Source: Dechloromonas sp. H13
GTDB taxonomy: Bacteria > Pseudomonadota > Gammaproteobacteria > Burkholderiales > Rhodocyclaceae
NCBI RefSeq assembly: GCF_009469615.1
Contig: NZ_SSXX01000010.1
Span: 1-64,000, forward strand
DNA: 64,000 nucleotides
Reading direction: 5' to 3'
Part shown: one piece after another, positions 1 to 8,145 of the stretch
Layout of the letters: each line of letters opens with the position of its first letter
Position numbering within the stretch: position 1 is the stretch's first letter
The notes under the pieces: model-generated
What the model saw: only the letters and a program-made list of their open reading frames with translations
Told to the model about the DNA's origin: nothing
Database searches by the model: none
Made by a program: the position numbers and the translations under genes

Positions 1-382
1 CGGTCTGGTTGGCGTCGTCGTCGATGGCTTGCTTGCCGCAGATGACGAGTTGCGGGGCTTCCTTGTCGCACAGCGCCTTCAGGAGCTTGGCGACGGCCAG
101 CGGCTGGAGGTCGACGTCGGTTTCGACGAGGATGCCGCGGTCGGCACCGATGGCCATCGCGGTGCGGAGCGTCTCCTGGCAGGCGGCGACGCCGCACGAG
201 ACGGCGACGACTTCCGTGGCAATCCCGGCTTCCTTCAGACGCACGGCTTCTTCCACGGCAATCTCGTCGAACGGGTTCATGCTCATCTTGACGTTCGCGA
301 GATCCACCCCCGAACCGTCCGCCTTCACCCGGACCTTCACGTTGTAGTCAATCACCCGCTTCACGGGTACCAATATCTTCAT
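1..382 (-). CDS. etfB: Electron transfer flavoprotein subunit beta (3' end beyond window)
   Basis: Translation begins [17 protein letters not shown] and continues with the conserved beta-subunit stretch around [17 protein letters not shown] and later [16 protein letters not shown], which is typical of EtfB. EtfB pairs with EtfA to carry electrons from acyl-CoA dehydrogenases to ETF-ubiquinone oxidoreductase in the cytoplasm. The ATG at 380-382 has a good ribosome site (GGAGAAGGAGAG) just upstream. About 127 codons, roughly half the usual length of about 250 residues, lie inside the window and the gene runs off the left edge. The acyl-CoA ligase immediately upstream on the same strand fits a fatty-acid or aromatic-acid beta-oxidation locus. 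Identity is confident; etfA is not visible. Confidence 0.93.
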   Translation of the reverse strand, partial: MKILVPVKRVIDYNVKVRVKADGSGVDLANVKMSMNPFDEIAVEEAVRLKEAGIATEVVAVSCGVAACQETLRTAMAIGADRGILVETDVDLQPLAVAKLLKALCDKEAPQLVICGKQAIDDDANQT

Positions 383-401
383 GGGTCTCTCCTTCTCCGG
401 A

Positions 402-440
402 CAAAAAGACCCCTGCCAGCGAGGGCATCGTGGCAAGGGG
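402..440 (-). terminator. Rho-independent terminator between the acyl-CoA ligase and etfB
   Basis: Read on the minus strand, CCCCTTGCCA and TGGCAGGGG form a stem with one bulge (plus-strand arms 431-440 and 410-418), followed by TCTTTTTG. It lies in the 66-base gap after the ligase stop and before the etfB ribosome site, so it should end or attenuate ligase transcription ahead of etfB. Confidence 0.7.
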
Positions 441-448
441 AAGGCGGA

Positions 449-2089
449 TTACTCGATGGCCAGCGCCGACTGGGCGTGCTGACGCAGGACGTACTTCTGG
501 ATCTTGCCGGTCGAGGTCTTGGGCAGCTCGCCGAAGACGACCTGCTTGGGCACCTTGAAGCGGGCCAGGTGGCCGCGGCAGTGCTCGATGATCTCGGCCT
601 CGGTGCAGCTCGCATCGGTCTTGAGCTCGACGAAGGCGGCCGGCACCTCGCCCCACTTCTCGTCGGGCTTGGCAACCACGGCGGCGGCGACCACCGCCGG
701 GTGGCGGTAGAGCACGTCCTCGACCTCCAGCGAGGAGATGTTCTCGCCGCCGGAGATGATGATGTCCTTGGAACGATCCTTGATCTTGACGTAGCCGTCG
801 CTATGGACGACCGCTAGGTCGCCGGTGTGGAACCAGCCGCCGGCGAAGGCTTCCTCGGTCGCCTTGGGGTTCTTCAGGTAGCCCTTCATGACCAGGTTGC
901 CGCGGAACATGATCTCGCCCATCGTTTCGCCATCCCAGGGCACGGGTTCCAGGCTGACCGGGTCGAGCACGGTGATCGCTTCCTGCATGTGGTAGCGCAC
1001 GCCCTGGCGGCCGTTGCGGGCGGCGCGCAGGTCGATCGGCAGCTTGTCCCATTCCGGGTGCTTGGCGCAGACCGAGGCCGGGCCGTAGGTTTCGGTCAAC
1101 CCGTAAACGTGGGTGATATTGAAGCCCATCTGCTCGGCGCCCTCGATGATGGCGGCCGGTGGCGCGGCGCCGGCGATCAGGCCGTTGACCTGGTGCTCGA
1201 TGCCCTCCTTGAGCGCTGCCGGGGCGTTGATCATCATGCCGTACACGATGGGCGCGCCGCACATGTGGCTGACCTTGTGTTCCTTGATCAGGCCGAAGAT
1301 GACCGCCGGGTCGACCTTGCGCAGGCAGACGCTGGTGCCGGCATTGGCCGCCAGCGTCCACGGGAAGCACCAGCCGTTGCAGTGGAACATCGGCAGCGTC
1401 CACAGATAGACGGAGTGCGGCGGCATGCCCCAGGAGATGATGTTGGAAGCCGAGTTCAGGTAGGCGCCACGATGGTGATAGACGACGCCCTTCGGATTGC
1501 CGGTGGTGCCCGAGGTGTAGTTGAGGGCGATGGCGTCCCACTCGTTGTCCGGCAGGCGCCAGGCGAAATCGGGGTCGCCCTCGGCCAGGAAGGCTTCGTA
1601 ATCCTTTTCGCCGAGGCGCTCGGCGCCCGGGTACTCGGCATCGACGATATCGATGACCAGCGGCTTCGGCCCTTCGAGCAGCGCCAGGGCCGCCTTGACG
1701 GTCTTCAGGAATTCGGGATCGGTGATCAGCACCTTGGCTTCGCCGTGCGCCAGCATCAAGGCGATGGCTTCGGCATCGAGGCGGGTGTTCAGCGTATTGA
1801 GCACAGCGCCGATCATCGGCACGCCGAAATGGCACTCGAACATCGGCGCCGAGTTCGGCAGCATGACGGCGACGGTATCGCCCTTGCCGATGCCGCGGCC
1901 CTGTAGCGCAGAAGCGAGCTGGCGGCAGCGGTCGTACGACTCCTTCCAGGTGTATTGGCGATCGCCCTGGATGACGGAAATGCGTTTCGGGTAAATGAAG
2001 GCCGAGCGCTCGAGAAAGCTCAGCGGGGACAGCGGGACGTAGTTGGCCGGATTCTGGTCGAGACCGACTGAATAGGGGTTAGCTGACAC
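449..2089 (-). CDS. Acyl-CoA synthetase (AMP-forming, fatty-acid or short-chain type)
   Basis: Member of the ANL superfamily, which activates a carboxylic acid to acyl-AMP and then acyl-CoA. The P-loop-like motif YTSGTTGNPKG lies near residue 190, the A5 motif is YGLTETYGPAS, the A7/A8 region is GWFHTGDLAV with KDRSKDIIISGGENIS, and the C-terminal catalytic Lys is in PKTSTGKIQK. Length (546 aa) and the motif around LPMFHCNGWCFPW fit the AlkK/DmdB-like medium- or short-chain acyl-CoA ligases; the exact substrate cannot be read. The GTG at 2087-2089 is chosen as start because GAGGAG sits six bases upstream, whereas the in-frame ATG at 2110 has no ribosome site and would put that GAGGAG inside the gene. 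Neighbours (etfB downstream) point to beta-oxidation. Confidence 0.88.
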   Translation of the reverse strand: MSANPYSVGLDQNPANYVPLSPLSFLERSAFIYPKRISVIQGDRQYTWKESYDRCRQLASALQGRGIGKGDTVAVMLPNSAPMFECHFGVPMIGAVLNTLNTRLDAEAIALMLAHGEAKVLITDPEFLKTVKAALALLEGPKPLVIDIVDAEYPGAERLGEKDYEAFLAEGDPDFAWRLPDNEWDAIALNYTSGTTGNPKGVVYHHRGAYLNSASNIISWGMPPHSVYLWTLPMFHCNGWCFPWTLAANAGTSVCLRKVDPAVIFGLIKEHKVSHMCGAPIVYGMMINAPAALKEGIEHQVNGLIAGAAPPAAIIEGAEQMGFNITHVYGLTETYGPASVCAKHPEWDKLPIDLRAARNGRQGVRYHMQEAITVLDPVSLEPVPWDGETMGEIMFRGNLVMKGYLKNPKATEEAFAGGWFHTGDLAVVHSDGYVKIKDRSKDIIISGGENISSLEVEDVLYRHPAVVAAAVVAKPDEKWGEVPAAFVELKTDASCTEAEIIEHCRGHLARFKVPKQVVFGELPKTSTGKIQKYVLRQHAQSALAIE

Positions 2090-2161
2090 AAATGTCTCCT
2101 CACGATTCATGCAAAAGTGCTGTTCTCGTTGTTGGGGTACCGCTATTTTTTTTAGGAGGAT

Positions 2162-2210
2162 CGCAAAACACTCTTGCGCAACTATTTTTGAAATGTAACG
2201 AATGGTTACA
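2162..2210. promoter_or_regulatory. Two 17-bp inverted repeats in a divergent promoter region (putative operators)
   Basis: The gap between the divergent acyl-CoA ligase and sensor kinase genes holds two perfect inverted repeats: CGCAA-N7-TTGCG at 2162-2178 and TGTAAC-N5-GTTACA at 2194-2210. Their centres are 32 bp apart, about three helical turns. Such spaced dyads are what dimeric regulators (TetR, GntR or MarR type) or a response regulator would bind. The regulator is not identifiable from the site alone. I did not find a convincing -35/-10 pair here. Confidence 0.5.
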
Positions 2211-2249
2211 AAGGCAGGTGGCGCGCCATGCCTGCCTTAGAATCGTCGG

Positions 2250-4271
2250 ATGAACTCCGGTCCGACCTCGCCCGATACCGCCCAGCGCTATGAAATGCTG
2301 CAGGCCGGGCTCGACCTGCTCGACCAGGGCATTACCGTGTTCGACGTCAATCTGCGCCTGGTGGCCTGGAACGAGCCCTTCCTCCGCCTGCTCGAGTTTC
2401 CGCGCGAACTGGCCTATGTCGGCGCGCCCTTCGAGAGTTTCATCCGCTTCAATGCCGAACGCAGCGAATACGGCCCCGGCGACCGCGAGACGCAGATCGC
2501 CGAACGCGTCGCGGCGGCCGCCAGCTTCGCGCCGCACGTGACCGAGCGCCAGCGCCCCAATGGCCGCACCCTGCTGCTGCGCGGCGAACCGCTGCCGCAC
2601 AAGGGCTTCGTCACCCTGTACAGCGACGTCACCGAGCAGCGCTACATCGAGAACCTGACCGAATACCAGAACATCCAGCTCGACGAGCGGGTGCGCCGGC
2701 GCACCGCCCAGCTGGAAAACGCCAACGCCAACCTGACGCGCGCCAACGACGAGAAGACGCGCATGGCCGTGGCGCTCAAGCGCAGCGAGGAACGCCTGCG
2801 CCTGATCAACGACACCATTCCCATCCTGATCGGCTATGTCGACCGGCACGAGGTCTACCAGTACGCCAACAAGGGCTATTCCGACTGGTACGGGCATCCG
2901 GAAGGCGGCGTCACCGGCCGCGCCGTCCTTGACGTGATCGGCCCCCATGTCTACGGACAGGTGCGCGACGCGGTGAAGAAGGCGCTTTCCGGGCAACAGG
3001 TGACCTACGAGTACCAGATGGAGCGGCAGGGGCAAACCGTCTTCGCGCGCAGCACGCTGGTCCCGGAAATCACGCCGGAAGGCGAGACGCTGGGGTTTTT
3101 CGTCTTCTCGCACGAGATCACCGAGCAGAAGCGCATGCAGGCGGCGCTGATCCAGGCCCAGAAAATGGAGGCCATCGGGCAGTTGACCGGAGGACTCGCC
3201 CATGACTTCAACAACCTGCTGACCGTCATCATCGGCAACCTGGCGGCGCTGCAGGATCACCGGCCCGACGATTCCGCCGTCCAGGAATTCGTCCAGCCCG
3301 CGCTTCAATCCGCCCGCCGCGGCGTGCAACTGATCAAGCGGCTGCTGACCTTTTCCCGCCAACAGCCGCTGGAGCCGCAGGCGGTCGATATCGGCCGGTT
3401 GATCGGCAACCTGGGCAAGCTGGTCCGTCGCTCGCTGCCGGAATCGATCGCCGTATCGACCGACCTCGCCGGGGCTTCGATCCATGCGCTGGTCGACCCC
3501 GGGCAACTGGAAAGCGCCCTCCTCAACTTCGCCCTCAACGCACGCGACGCCATGCCCGACGGCGGGCGCCTGCACATCGCAGCCCGTTCGGTCGAGCTCG
3601 CCGGCGACGCCGCGGCCTTCGACGTCCTGCCCGGCCGCTACGCGCTGCTCGAGGTGGCCGACAATGGCAGCGGCATGGATGCGGCAACGCTGGCCCGCGT
3701 TTTCGAGCCCTTCTTCACGACCAAGCGCTTCGGGCTGGGCAGCGGGCTGGGCTTGTCGATGGCCTATGGTTTCGTCAAGCAGTCGGGCGGCGGCATTTCG
3801 ATCCAGAGCCAGCCCGGACAGGGAACGACGGTGCTGATGGTGCTGCCGCTGACCACCCCCGAGGCCGATGACGATGCTGCGGGTGACGATGCGCCGCACG
3901 CGCCGGCCGGCGAACTGGTGCTGCTGGTCGAGGATGATCCCGACGTCCGGCGCGTCGTGCGCCAGCAGCTCGTCGATTTCGGCTACCCCGTCATCGAGGC
4001 GGAAAACGGCGTGCAGGCCATCGAGATGATCGAGCAGATCGCCGACATCGCCATCGTCGTCAGCGACGTCATAATGCCTGGCGGGGTCAACGGGCGCCAA
4101 CTGGCCGATTTCGTGCTAAGCGATCACCCGCACATGCGCATCGTGCTGATGAGCGGTTATACCGACGAAGCCGCCGGCGACGTCGCCAGCGAACTGCCCG
4201 TGCTGGCCAAGCCCTTCGCCCGCCAGGATCTGGCGCGCGCCCTGCAGGCGACAAAGCGAGAAAGGTCATGA
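2250..4271 (+). CDS. Hybrid sensor histidine kinase (PAS-PAS-HisKA-HATPase-REC)
   Basis: 673 aa with no transmembrane segment, so probably a cytoplasmic sensor. Two PAS-like regions (about residues 12-130 and 185-300) flank a predicted coiled coil (about 130-180, rich in E, N and R). The H-box contains LTGGLAHDFNNLL with the phospho-acceptor His318. The ATPase domain shows an N-box (NFALNARDAMPDGG), DNGSGM and GLGSGLGLSM. A C-terminal receiver domain (about 545-670) has EDD acidic residues and phospho-acceptor Asp606 in VSDVIMPGG. The next gene overlaps by four bases and encodes its probable partner regulator. The signal is unknown. The start at 2250 has only a weak ribosome site; an in-frame ATG at 2292 is an alternative. 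Confidence 0.88.
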   Translation: MNSGPTSPDTAQRYEMLQAGLDLLDQGITVFDVNLRLVAWNEPFLRLLEFPRELAYVGAPFESFIRFNAERSEYGPGDRETQIAERVAAAASFAPHVTERQRPNGRTLLLRGEPLPHKGFVTLYSDVTEQRYIENLTEYQNIQLDERVRRRTAQLENANANLTRANDEKTRMAVALKRSEERLRLINDTIPILIGYVDRHEVYQYANKGYSDWYGHPEGGVTGRAVLDVIGPHVYGQVRDAVKKALSGQQVTYEYQMERQGQTVFARSTLVPEITPEGETLGFFVFSHEITEQKRMQAALIQAQKMEAIGQLTGGLAHDFNNLLTVIIGNLAALQDHRPDDSAVQEFVQPALQSARRGVQLIKRLLTFSRQQPLEPQAVDIGRLIGNLGKLVRRSLPESIAVSTDLAGASIHALVDPGQLESALLNFALNARDAMPDGGRLHIAARSVELAGDAAAFDVLPGRYALLEVADNGSGMDAATLARVFEPFFTTKRFGLGSGLGLSMAYGFVKQSGGGISIQSQPGQGTTVLMVLPLTTPEADDDAAGDDAPHAPAGELVLLVEDDPDVRRVVRQQLVDFGYPVIEAENGVQAIEMIEQIADIAIVVSDVIMPGGVNGRQLADFVLSDHPHMRIVLMSGYTDEAAGDVASELPVLAKPFARQDLARALQATKRERS

Positions 4272-4996
4272 AAGAAGTCGAATCTCAGAAGCTGATCGTC
4301 ATCGTCGAGGACGACCCGGACGTCGCGCGCATCATCGAGCAGGTGCTCAACGACTTCGCTTTCCGCACCGTCTGGTGCCGCAGCGCCGGCGATCTCCTGC
4401 GCCGCCTGCGCAACCTGCAACCCGACCTCTGCATCATCGACCTCGGGCTGCCGGACATGGACGGTATCGAGGCCATGCAGCGGGTGCGCAGCCAGTCGCC
4501 CTGCGGCATCCTGATCCTGACCGGGCGCGCCCACGTCAGCGATCGCGTCATGGGCCTCGAGATGGGTGCCGACGACTACGTGCTGAAGCCGTTCGAACCG
4601 CGCGAACTGGTCGCCCGCGTGCGCAGCATCCTGCGCCGCCGGGAATCCGCCAGCAGCGGCCAGGCCCGGCAGATCGCCGAATTCGCCGGCTGGCGCTTCA
4701 ATCTCGCCAACAATACGCTGCATGCGCCGTCGGGCGAGGAACTCCTGCTGAGCACCTCGGAAGCCGACCTGCTGCGCATTTTCGTCAACCATCCGAACCG
4801 CATCCTGCAGCGCGAGCAGCTGATGGGGACGCGCGACCTGGCGCCGACCGACCGCAGCATCGACGTCCGCATTTCACGGCTGCGGCGCAAACTGGAACCG
4901 GACCAGGACAGCCCGGCCTTCATCAAGACCGTCTATGGCGCCGGCTACCTGTTCCTGGCGTCGGTGAGCTGGATGGCGCCGGTGGCCGACCAGTAA
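4268..4996 (+). CDS. OmpR/PhoB-family response regulator
   Basis: 242 aa. The N-terminal receiver domain has acidic pocket residues E14, D15 and D16, phospho-acceptor Asp58 (in CIIDLGLPDMDG) and the Lys of VLKPFEPRE. The C-terminal winged-helix DNA-binding domain (about 130-230) ends with the usual IRTVYGAGYLF-like motif (here IKTVYGAGYLF). The ATG overlaps the stop of the hybrid kinase (ATGA), so the two are translationally coupled and form a two-component pair. Target genes are unknown; the dyads upstream of the kinase operon are one possible site. A hairpin terminator follows 2-24 bases after the stop. Confidence 0.92.
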   Translation: MKEVESQKLIVIVEDDPDVARIIEQVLNDFAFRTVWCRSAGDLLRRLRNLQPDLCIIDLGLPDMDGIEAMQRVRSQSPCGILILTGRAHVSDRVMGLEMGADDYVLKPFEPRELVARVRSILRRRESASSGQARQIAEFAGWRFNLANNTLHAPSGEELLLSTSEADLLRIFVNHPNRILQREQLMGTRDLAPTDRSIDVRISRLRRKLEPDQDSPAFIKTVYGAGYLFLASVSWMAPVADQ

Positions 4997-5020
4997 AAAC
5001 GGGGACCACTGGTCCCCGTT
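4995..5020. terminator. Bidirectional terminator between the response regulator and hom
   Basis: Perfect 10-bp stem AACGGGGACC / GGTCCCCGTT with a 3-base loop at 4998-5020. The A-run just before it becomes a T-run on the minus strand, so it is a good intrinsic terminator for hom and also a hairpin end for the convergent plus-strand two-component operon. Confidence 0.8.
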
Positions 5021-5046
5021 CGTCGTACCGCCCTGCGACAGCCAGC

Positions 5047-6357
5047 TTACTGCAGTTCTTCCAGACGGATGCGCTTGACCTTGCCCTTTTGCGCCGGCAG
5101 GCCTTCGATCCCGGCGATGGCAGCATCGGCGGCGCTTTCCCGGCAGACATGGGTGAGGATGATGATGTCCGTCTCGCCCTCGCCCTCCTCCGGCTCGCGC
5201 TGCAGCAGGGCGTCGATGGAGATGCCCTGGTCGGCCAGGATGCGGGTGACGTCGGCCAGCACGCCAGGCTTGTCTTCGACGCGCAGGCGCAGATAGTAGC
5301 CGGTCTCGACCTCGCTCATCGGCAGGATGGGCAGATTGGACATGGAATCCGGCTGGAAGGCCAGGTGCGGCACGCGATGCTCGGGATCGGCCGTCGCCAG
5401 ACGCGTCACGTCGACAATGTCGGCGATCACCGCCGAGGCGGTCGGCTCGGCGCCAGCACCCTTGCCGTAATAAAGCGTCGTGCCGACGGCATCGCCCTTG
5501 ACGACGACGGCGTTCATCGCCCCCTCGACGTTGGCCAGCAGACGCTTGGCCGGAATCAGCGTCGGGTGCACGCGCAGTTCGACGCCATTGTCGCGGCGCT
5601 TGGCGATGCCGAGCAGCTTAATGCGGTAGCCGAGTTGTTCGGCGTACTTGATGTCGGAGGCTTCCAGCTTGGTGATGCCCTCGACGTAGGCCTTGTCGAA
5701 CTGGACCGGGATACCGAAGGCGATGGCGGAAATCAGGGTCGCCTTGTGCGCTGCATCGACACCCTCGATGTCGAAGGTGGGGTCGGCCTCGGCGTAGCCG
5801 AGACGCTGGGCTTCCTTCAGCACGTCATCGAAGGAGAGGCCCTTGTCGCGCATTTCGGACAGGATGAAGTTGGTGGTGCCATTGATGATGCCCGCCGCCC
5901 ATTCGATGCGATTGGCGCTCAGGCCCTCGCGCAACGCCTTGATGATGGGGATGCCGCCGGCGACGGCCGCTTCGAAGGCAACCATCACCCCCTTGTTCTG
6001 GGCGGCGGTGAAGATCTCGGTGCCATGCACCGCAAGCAGCGCCTTGTTGGCCGTCACGACGTGCTTGCCGTTGGCGATGGACTGCATGACCACTTCCTTG
6101 GCCACGCCGTAGCCGCCGATCAGTTCGACGATGATGTCGATTTCCGGATCGCTGACCAGCGCGAAGGCATCGTCGGTGACGCGGGCGGCACCGGCAGTCA
6201 CCTGCCTGGCCAGCTCGACGTTCTTGTCGGCCACGGCGGTAATTCGAATCGGACGGCCGGCGCGGCGGGTAATTTCCTCCGCGTTGCGCTTGAGAACGGT
6301 CCAGGTGCCACCGCCGACGGTGCCGATGCCGATAAGGCCAACATTGATGGGTTTCAT
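5047..6357 (-). CDS. hom: Homoserine dehydrogenase
   Basis: 436 aa, the monofunctional form with a C-terminal ACT domain. It reduces aspartate 4-semialdehyde to homoserine with NAD(P)H, the branch step to threonine and methionine. The Rossmann motif GLIGIGTVGGG lies at residues 7-17. The substrate-site Lys is in VTANKALLA, followed by FEAAVAGGIPII and the family signature around GIINGTTNFIL. The ACT domain (about 355-425, RVEDKPGVLADVTRILAD) probably gives feedback control by threonine. alaA lies nine bases upstream and probably shares its transcript. In many betaproteobacteria thrC follows hom; here a terminator follows instead. Confidence 0.96.
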   Translation of the reverse strand: MKPINVGLIGIGTVGGGTWTVLKRNAEEITRRAGRPIRITAVADKNVELARQVTAGAARVTDDAFALVSDPEIDIIVELIGGYGVAKEVVMQSIANGKHVVTANKALLAVHGTEIFTAAQNKGVMVAFEAAVAGGIPIIKALREGLSANRIEWAAGIINGTTNFILSEMRDKGLSFDDVLKEAQRLGYAEADPTFDIEGVDAAHKATLISAIAFGIPVQFDKAYVEGITKLEASDIKYAEQLGYRIKLLGIAKRRDNGVELRVHPTLIPAKRLLANVEGAMNAVVVKGDAVGTTLYYGKGAGAEPTASAVIADIVDVTRLATADPEHRVPHLAFQPDSMSNLPILPMSEVETGYYLRLRVEDKPGVLADVTRILADQGISIDALLQREPEEGEGETDIIILTHVCRESAADAAIAGIEGLPAQKGKVKRIRLEELQ

Positions 6358-6366
6358 GGTCTGACT

Positions 6367-7623
6367 TTACTTGGGTTGGTTAACTTGGGAAGTTGCTTGC
6401 GTGTGATGGCGTTTGCGGTAGTTTTCCAGGAAGCGGGCAATGCGCCCGATAGCGTCCTTCAGATCATCTTCGTGCGGCAGGAAAACCAGGCGGAAATGAT
6501 CCGGATGCGGCCAGTTGAAGCCGGTCCCCTGAACCAGCAACACCTTTTCTTCCTGCAGCAGTTCGGAAATGAACGCCTGGTCATCCCGAATCGGGTAAAC
6601 CTTCGGATCCAGACGCGGGAACATGTAGAGCGTCGCCTTCGGCTTGACGCAGGTGACGCCGGGAATCGCCGTGATCAGGTCGTAGGCGACATCCCGCTGG
6701 CGCCGCATGCGACCGCCTTCGGTGACCAGATCGTCGATGCTCTGATAGCCGCCCAGCGCCGTCTGGATGCCGTGCTGTCCCGGCGCGTTGGCGCACAGAC
6801 GCATCGAGGCCAGCATCTCGAGCCCCTCGATGTAATCCCTGGCGTGCCGCTTGTCGCCGGAAACGACCAGCCAGCCGGCACGATAGCCGCAGGAGCGGTA
6901 GTTCTTGGACAGTCCGTTGAAGGTGATGGTCAGCACGTCGTCGGACAACGCCGCGATCGACGTATGCTTCTCGCCATCGTAGAGCACCTTGTCGTACACC
7001 TCGTCGGCATAGATGATCAGGTGATGCTCGCGGGCAATGGCGATGATTTCCTTCAGCAACTCGTCCGGATAAAGGGCGCCGGTCGGATTATTGGGGTTGA
7101 TGATGACGATCGCCTTGGTGTGCTTGGTGATCTTGCTGCGGATATCGTCAAGATCGGGCAACCAGCCGTTGCCCTCATCGCACAGGTAATGCTTCGGCGT
7201 ACCGCCGGAGAGGCTGATCGCCGCCGTCCACAGGGGGTAATCCGGGGCCGGCACCAGCACTTCATCACCGGCATCGAGCAAGGCGTTCATGGCCATTACG
7301 ATCAGCTCGGAAACCCCGTTGCCGACATAGATGTCGTCCAGCGTCACACCCTTGATGTGCTTCTGCTGGCAGTAGTGCATGATCGCCTTGCGCGCCGCGA
7401 AAATCCCCTTGGAATCGGTATAGCCGGCGGCGCTCGGCAGGTTGCGAATGATGTCCTGCTGGATTTCTTCCGGCGAGTCGAAGCCGAACGCGGCCAGATT
7501 GCCGATGTTCAGCTTGATGATCTTGTGCCCCTCTTCCTCCATCTGCTTGGCCTTCTGCAACACGGGGCCGCGGATGTCGTAGCAGACGTTGGCCAGCTTG
7601 GCGGATTTCTTGATCGGTTTCAT
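6367..7623 (-). CDS. alaA: Alanine aminotransferase (class I/II, AlaA type)
   Basis: 418 aa, closely similar by eye to E. coli AlaA (YfbQ) along its length, including YDIRGPVL, HKIIKLNIGN, DYPLWTAA, INPNNPTGA and EGLEMLASMRLCAN. It transfers the amino group between glutamate and pyruvate using pyridoxal phosphate; the Schiff-base lysine is K240 in NGLSKNYRS. The start is ATG 7621-7623 with GGAACC upstream. An upstream in-frame extension to 7791 lacks homology and crosses the promoter, so it is rejected. hom follows after nine bases. In this clade the alaA-hom pairing is common, linking alanine and aspartate-family amino-acid metabolism. Confidence 0.93.
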   Translation of the reverse strand: MKPIKKSAKLANVCYDIRGPVLQKAKQMEEEGHKIIKLNIGNLAAFGFDSPEEIQQDIIRNLPSAAGYTDSKGIFAARKAIMHYCQQKHIKGVTLDDIYVGNGVSELIVMAMNALLDAGDEVLVPAPDYPLWTAAISLSGGTPKHYLCDEGNGWLPDLDDIRSKITKHTKAIVIINPNNPTGALYPDELLKEIIAIAREHHLIIYADEVYDKVLYDGEKHTSIAALSDDVLTITFNGLSKNYRSCGYRAGWLVVSGDKRHARDYIEGLEMLASMRLCANAPGQHGIQTALGGYQSIDDLVTEGGRMRRQRDVAYDLITAIPGVTCVKPKATLYMFPRLDPKVYPIRDDQAFISELLQEEKVLLVQGTGFNWPHPDHFRLVFLPHEDDLKDAIGRIARFLENYRKRHHTQATSQVNQPK

Positions 7624-7684
7624 GACGTGGTTCCATCGGAACAGCAGCCATTCGCAATCGGGCAGCCTGCTGTACACCAAAAGG

Positions 7685-7690
7685 TATAAT
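7685..7690 (+). promoter_or_regulatory. Candidate -10 box for the Mth938-like gene and perhaps the EPS operon
   Basis: A perfect TATAAT lies 58 bases before the GTG start at 7748. No good -35 hexamer is visible at 16-18 bases, so an activator or extended contacts would be needed. It is the only consensus-quality -10 between alaA and the tyrosine phosphatase gene. Confidence 0.4.
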
Positions 7691-7717
7691 CCTACTTTAT
7701 CGCATGGTGCACCGCAA
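7689..7717 (-). promoter_or_regulatory. Candidate promoter of alaA-hom
   Basis: On the minus strand TTGCGG (7712-7717) and TAGGAT (7689-7694) are separated by exactly 17 bases, about 60 bases before the alaA start codon. Matches to the sigma-70 consensus are partial (4/6 each). Its -10 overlaps that of the divergent plus-strand candidate. Confidence 0.4.
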
Positions 7718-7747
7718 TTTCGACGGGCTTTTCGGGCAGACAGCACA

Positions 7748-8119
7748 GTGAAACTCCACCTCTCCAATACCGCCGGGCTGAATCTATTCACCGCCTATGG
7801 CGAAGGCTTCGTTGCGGTCAACCACGAAAAATACGGAAAAAACCTGATTCTCCTGCCGGAATCGATCATCCCCGAGTGGTCGACCGCAACTCCCGCGACG
7901 CTGGACACCGCCGACATGGCGAAACTGCTCGGACTGGGCGTCGAAATCATATTGCTCGGCACCGGCAGGCAACTGCGGTTTCCCCCCGGCGCCCTGCTGC
8001 GCCCCTTCGCACCGGCCGGCATCGGTCTCGAAGTGATGGACCTGCAGGCCGCCTGCCGGACGTACAACATTCTCGCCGCCGAGGGCCGCAAGGTGGCAGC
8101 GGCTTTGCTCTTCGACTGA
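7748..8119 (+). CDS. Mth938-like domain protein (DUF498 / NDUFAF3 family)
   Basis: 123 aa. The pattern (KLHLSNTAGLNLFTAYGEGFVAVN near the start, and IEILLGTG-type sequence IEIILLGTGRQLRFPP in the middle) is that of the small Mth938-like proteins, related to mitochondrial complex I assembly factor NDUFAF3. Their bacterial function is not established. GTG at 7748 is chosen because homologs begin with a KLHL stretch; a longer in-frame extension to 7589 would overlap the alaA start and the promoter. The tyrosine phosphatase gene follows after 26 bases, so this small gene may be co-transcribed with the EPS locus by accident of position. Confidence 0.8.
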   Translation: MKLHLSNTAGLNLFTAYGEGFVAVNHEKYGKNLILLPESIIPEWSTATPATLDTADMAKLLGLGVEIILLGTGRQLRFPPGALLRPFAPAGIGLEVMDLQAACRTYNILAAEGRKVAAALLFD

Positions 8120-8145
8120 AGATCAACTCGTTGCTGGAGGCGACA

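Noticed and set aside
2100-4100. 666-codon open frame on the minus strand
   Set aside because: Antisense to the hybrid kinase, which has complete domain motifs.
4375-7689. 1104-codon open frame on the plus strand
   Set aside because: Runs antisense through hom and alaA and out of frame through the response regulator; a GC-rich shadow.
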